Shown: in pieces, positions 59,594 to 64,000 of the stretch | How the letters are laid out: each line of letters begins with the position of its first letter | Position numbering within the stretch: position 1 is the first letter of the stretch | Source: Theobroma cacao | Lineage: Eukaryota; Streptophyta; Magnoliopsida; Malvales; Malvaceae | DNA length: 64,000 nt | Assembly: GCF_000208745.1 (NCBI RefSeq) | Contig: NC_030850.1 | Coordinates: 14,415,577-14,479,576, forward strand | Direction: 5' to 3' | Program-made: the position numbers and the translations under genes | Notes under the pieces: generated by a model | The model's input: the letters and a program-made list of their open reading frames with translations, nothing else | What the model was told of the DNA's origin: nothing | Database searches by the model: none

Positions 59594-62500
59594 ATGGTAA
59601 AACTCACTCTCTTTGCAATCATTTTTACTCATTATGTCGCTCTACTTACTCAATTTTATTATAATTTAGCTTCGCTGGTTTCGATTTTAGATGCCATTTT
59701 TTTAATAATATTTAGCATTCAGTTTATGCTATCAGGTGTCTGTTTTGTTTGCTTAAAATTTTTGAAAACATGAAAAAACTGAACCTTTTGGGTTCATTCT
59801 TTTAATGTTGTTTATTGTTGTCTTTGAAGAAAGAATCAATTGAATGAGTACTCTTTTTATTTTCCTTTAATATAGGGAAGTATATTGTAAGCAGTGTCTG
59901 ATTTTTTGTGGATACTCGAAGATTATATCTAGTTTAACTATCTTCAAGTTTAATTTGGTTTACATCACCCCCCACCACCATTTTTAGTTCGTTTACCGTT
60001 TTGCTGAATTGATAGGAAAAAAGTAAAATGACCTGAGAATTGAAACCAGCAGCAATAAATTAAAATTGTGGAGGGTTTTTTAGTTAAAAAAATTGACGAA
60101 TTGTTTGGCATAATGTAAAATGATGACAATTTTATAGGTTCGTTTGCATTTGTTATGTTTATCATAGATGCTGCCTGGGTTTCTGAGTTGGTTAGTTTTA
60201 TGGTACAGGCTTATGTTAAAGCACAGAAGACAAAGGCTTACTCTAAGAGATATCAAGTTAAGTTCAAGAGAAGACGAGGTACGGTATTGATGCCCACGTC
60301 CTGTATGGTGACGTGTATTGTTTGCTTTGTTTAGGTTGTAATAATCATTTAACTTTTGTAGAGGGCAAGACAGACTATCGGGCCAGGACCCGTCTTATCA
60401 ATCAGGACAAGAACAAGTACAACACCCCAAAATATCGTTTGGTTGCACGATTTGTATCCTAATATCTGACTTTCTTTTCCCTCATTGTCTTTTGTTTATG
60501 TGGCTCTAGCTAGCCACAATTGTCTATGTTATTTCCCTCATTGTTTGGTTTGTTGATGGTACTTGGTTAAAACATATTATGAAGTTTTGTTTGGGCAAAT
60601 AGGTGGACTCACATACCTTGATCCTTCTTTTATAGATGATGTTTATTTTCCTATGGGGTATTAATATGTCTTAATTTTTGACTGCTAGCAGTATTACCTT
60701 AACCAATTTATTAGACCAACAAGGATATAATTGCACAAATTGTACATGCTAGCATTGCTGGTGATATACTTCTTGCATCAGCTTACGCGCATGAGCTTCC
60801 TCGCTATGGACTTGAAGTTGGCCTTACAAATTATGCTGCTGGTATGTTATTTACTTCTGTAAAAGTTAGAATGGATTTCCCCCCTGATTGAGGATGAATC
60901 TTACTGAATGATGCTTTGAGAGCAGCTTATTGTGTTGGACTCCTTTTGGCCCGTCGAGTATTGAAACAGCTGGAGATGGATGCTGAGTATGAGGGAAATG
61001 TTGAGGTATGTGGCATGCTTTTTAAGGTTTGGAGAAAGATGTTTAATTCAGATCAAAGTTTGAATTTGGTCATTCTACTGTCTCAATTTGGCATTTTTAG
61101 TCCCTCTATTCCAATTTTTATGAATTTAGTTCCCGCACTTTTATTAAAAGTTGATGTAAAGACGATTGATAATTGTGTTAAGATTTTGACTTTAACTTGG
61201 ATGATGTGGAATTTTGTGATGACTTGATGATATATTGAGGTGGATTAGTGTTTTGGCTACATGACACATATTAGCCTAAAAAAACATCATATTTAATTTA
61301 CTTAAATAATAATTAATATCTTTTAAATTCCAAAAAAAAATTTGTATTTTTATTAAAAATATAGTTTTATTTTGTTCTAATGTGTGTCACATGGTCAAAA
61401 ATTTCAGGTTAGCATGTCATGTTATGAACAAAAATGACACGTGGTCAAATTTGATTGTAGAAGTTTAATACAATTATCAATTGTTTTAAAATTATTTTTA
61501 ATAAAAGTATAGAGACTGAATTCATTAAAATTGCTGTAGAGGGGCTAAAATCATAAATTGGAATAGTGGAGGAACCAAATTCAGAATTTAACCTTTAGTT
61601 TAAATCTTTTATTGAGATGGATAATAAATATATGGAAAACATCATTTGCTCACAGGCAACTGGGGAGGACTTCACTGTTGAACCTGCAGAGACCAGGAGG
61701 CCTTTCCGTGCTCTTCTTGATGTTGGTCTTATTAGAACAACCACTGGTAACCGTGTATTTGGTGTTCTCAAGGTATAGTGGAACCCTGTTCTATTTATTT
61801 CTCGTTTGGTTTAACTTTATTCATTGATTTTTTTCGTTCTAAATCTTTTATATAAGTTGTCAATTTCTTTTATCATGCCTGCTGTTCAAATTTGCAATGT
61901 GTTGGATATTTCTCATTAGCTTTCACAGAAAACTTACATGTACATGTACATAGCATGATCTTTTTTTCTGAGGTTAAGCTATTAATTTCTGCAAGTGAAA
62001 GAAATAGTTTTGTGCATATTGTGGCAAATTATATGTATGATAAAACGTACTTGTTTTGTGAAAGAAATAGTTTTGTGCATATTGTGGCAAATTATATGTA
62101 TGATAAAACGTACTTGTTTTGTGAAAGAAATAGTTTTGTGCATATTGTGGCAAATTATATGTATGATAAAACGTACTTGTTTTGTACCACAAGAATTATT
62201 TTATTTTTTCTTTCTTTTTTTATTAAACAGCTGGGCTGAGCTTGGGTTGCCCATTTGTAGCTGAAGAAAACCATTCTTAAAGATCTTCGAGCTTATCATT
62301 TTTCAAATGTATACAATTTTCTCCTTGAGCTTTAACGTATGTGTATTCTTTCCTTTACCTTTTAGGGAGCTTTGGATGGTGGACTTGATATTCCTCACAG
62401 TGACAAGAGGTTTGCTGGATTTAACAAGGATAGCAAGCAACTTGATCCTGAAGTTCACCGCAAATACATTTATGGTGGCCATGTTGCTGCATACATGAGG

Positions 62501-63144
62501 GTAAGGTTTTGAGTTTATGAAGTGGTGGCTAGTGGAGGGTAAGGATGTTGATGCTCTCTTTTTCTCTCTCTTTTTGGGGTTGGGGTGAGGTTGGAGGGGG
62601 GGGGGGGGGCGGGGTTGGTTTGCTGAGAAATTTGAAGTTTGTTACTAGATGTTATTTTGGGACAATGTTCCATTAGTTATCTCTCGCTCTGTAAGTCTCA
62701 CTTTGTCAAGTTGACAGACTTTGATGGAAGATGAGCCAGAGAAGTACCAGTCTCACTTCAGTGAGTACATAAAGAGAAACATCGAGCCTGACAACATGGA
62801 GGGACTCTACAAGAAGGTTCATGCTGCTATTCGTGCAGATTCAGAAGCAAAGAAGTCTGAGAGGGAACCTCCTATGGAGCACAAGAGGTAGAGCTTCTTT
62901 CTCTCTCTCTCTCAAGACAATTTAATTGTAAACTAGTTAGCTTGAACTAAAATTTGTTATTACTTCCTGCATGTTCATATAAATGGGGGTTGTAAGAAAT
63001 TCAATTCTAATGTAATGTCGTTTTCTGCACAATAGGTACAACCTGAAGAAGCTGTCTTATGACGAAAGGAAGGCTAGGTTGATTGATAGGTTGAAAGTTC
63101 TCAATTCAGCTGCTGGAGTTGATGATGATGAAGATGATGATTGA
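59594..63144 (+). CDS. RPL5: 60S ribosomal protein L5 (uL18), nine exons, 301 aa
   Basis: RPL5 binds 5S rRNA and, with RPL11, brings it into the 60S subunit. The exons are 59594-59596, 60209-60278, 60362-60453, 60715-60841, 60923-61005, 61656-61772, 62366-62500, 62718-62887 and 63036-63144; total 906 nt, all GT-AG. The first coding exon is only the ATG, a layout seen in other ribosomal protein genes. Recognisable blocks are [94 protein letters not shown] and [20 protein letters not shown], ending in an acidic DDDEDDD tail. The length equals the usual plant protein. Intron 5 holds a MITE, intron 6 a triplicated 63-bp unit and intron 7 a G14 run. It appears intact. Confidence 0.97.
61041..61593. 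mobile_element. MITE with long imperfect inverted repeats in RPL5 intron 5
   Basis: The left end GTTTAATTCAGATCAAAG and TGAATTTGGTCATTCTAC match the reverse complement of the right end (GGTTAAATTCTGAATTTGG ... TCCTCCAC). The similarity continues inward through TTTTTAGTCCCTCTATTCC and ACTTTTATTAAAA for about 120 bp. Noncoding. The style is like the long-armed Mutator-type MITE at 22460. No target duplication was settled. Confidence 0.75.
61995..62183. repeat. Three perfect tandem copies of a 63-bp unit in RPL5 intron 6
   Basis: The unit GTGAAAGAAATAGTTTTGTG ... AAACGTACTTGTTTT starts at 61995, 62058 and 62121 with no difference between copies by eye. Because 63 is a multiple of three it creates spurious open frames on both strands. 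Confidence 0.97.
62596..62609. repeat. G14 homopolymer in RPL5 intron 7
   Basis: Fourteen G followed by CGGGG. A likely sequencing trouble spot; possible G-quadruplex. Confidence 0.9.
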
Positions 63145-63406
63145 GCTTCTGGAGTTGAGGAATATGCGGAGTGAGCTCAGCATTAGAATTTTGGGCATAT
63201 TATGGCCTCCTATCTTATGTTGTGCTGTTAGAATTTACGGCAAAAACCAGAATCTTTGCTTGTTTATTAGTGATATGAGAAACTAGCTTTTTTGTCTGCG
63301 GATCTTGTGGTTGTACTGGATTGCTTTTTCCATTTATTTACTACGTTATATAAGCACTAATCGCCATGTCAAAATCTTCACTCATTACCTTTTAGTATAT
63401 GTAGAC

Positions 63407-63451
63407 AATAAAAAATGTTGGCTAGTTTATTAACTGAGTGTGTGAAATAAA
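63407..63451 (+). terminator. Candidate polyadenylation signals of RPL5
   Basis: AATAAA occurs at 63407-63412 and 63446-63451, about 265 and 305 bp after the stop codon. Position and motif only. Confidence 0.45.
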
Positions 63452-64000
63452 TTTGTGGAAGATTGGCGCCCTTGAAACTCTTTAACTTAATTCTAGTACT
63501 TGGCAATTAGTGTTTATAATCATGATTCTGTAACCTGGCCATGGAGGATTGTACAACTTCAGTGGAAATATGTGAAAATACCAGTAAGTGAAACCTAGTA
63601 AACTAGTCACCGATCATCAAGTGTCACTGCAGGCTGCAGCTGTTGGGAGACAAAGTTGCTCTCCTCCTGTCCTGGAGCCTGGAGGAGAGCATTGCATAAG
63701 TACCTACTCGATGTCAAAAGAGGACCGAGCTTCATCTGCTTTCTGAATTACCTCATACGTGGAACTGGTCCAAAATGCCTAATAAGCTGAAGACTATATG
63801 CGAATTTAATAACCCAGCAACATAGCTAGTAATTCATCTCCACGGTGAAAAACTCGTTAGAATTAGACAACTGGGGATCCAAAGGAAGCCAAAGATCCTT
63901 TTGAGTTTCGACGGTCACGCAAAGCATGGTTTACAATTTCCCCTGCCTAATTCAGCCAAAGGTCCAAAGCCATTGTTTTCCTGACACTGCCAGGCCCTGT
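63452..64000. other. Downstream region, no gene recognised
   Basis: The composition is less AT-rich towards 63600-64000, which may be an untranslated end of a gene lying beyond the window, but I see no frame or domain. Confidence 0.4.

Noticed and set aside
61892..62264. Open frames of 72-115 codons with a threefold repeat
   Set aside because: They lie in RPL5 intron 6 and exist because the triplicated 63-bp unit is divisible by three.

Overview
The window is nuclear DNA of a flowering plant, most likely a eudicot. The genes have GT-AG introns, the intergenic DNA is AT-rich, and every transposon family seen is a typical plant lineage (Tekay/Del-like Ty3, SIRE/Maximus-like Copia, L1-type LINE, hAT, MULE with a Ulp1-like gene, Helitron, MITEs). 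I cannot name the species. The window has one 274-base N gap and two single-N sites.

Layout. 1-16351 is a nest of LTR retrotransposons: a degenerate Ty3 chromovirus-type element (left LTR cut by the window edge) sits inside an antisense LTR of its own family, and a solo LTR of that family sits in a Copia-like remnant. 16352-18480 and 29240-31480 are two copies of one duplicated block. The second carries an intact defensin-like gene and the first has lost the gene body. Between them lie a broken LINE, a hAT element containing a 1.2-kb foldback Mutator-type element, a Copia solo LTR in the LINE RNase H region, and a zinc-finger transposase fragment.

The conserved genes are PEX13 (+, 31813-34161), an antisense pair 10 nt apart (an At4g08330-like small CxxC protein followed by an F-box/LRR protein resembling FBL12), and RPL5 (+, 59594-63144). 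I worked out exon structures from splice sites and open frame; total coding lengths are divisible by three in all multi-exon models.

Between the F-box locus and RPL5 are a MITE, a probable Ty3-type LTR, a Copia remnant, a Helitron-like remnant with RPA70-like exons, and a ~12-kb Mutator-like element with a DUF1985/Ulp1-like gene (+) and a MuDR-type transposase (-) converging on a 23-bp minisatellite.

The conserved genes are unrelated housekeeping or regulatory genes with no shared pathway. The points most worth following are the possible bicistronic F-box transcript, the tandem defensin-like block with a cleanly deleted gene, the Ty3 pol frame killed only by transition-type stops, the long foldback element, and the ordered three-unit minisatellite inside the Ulp1-MULE.
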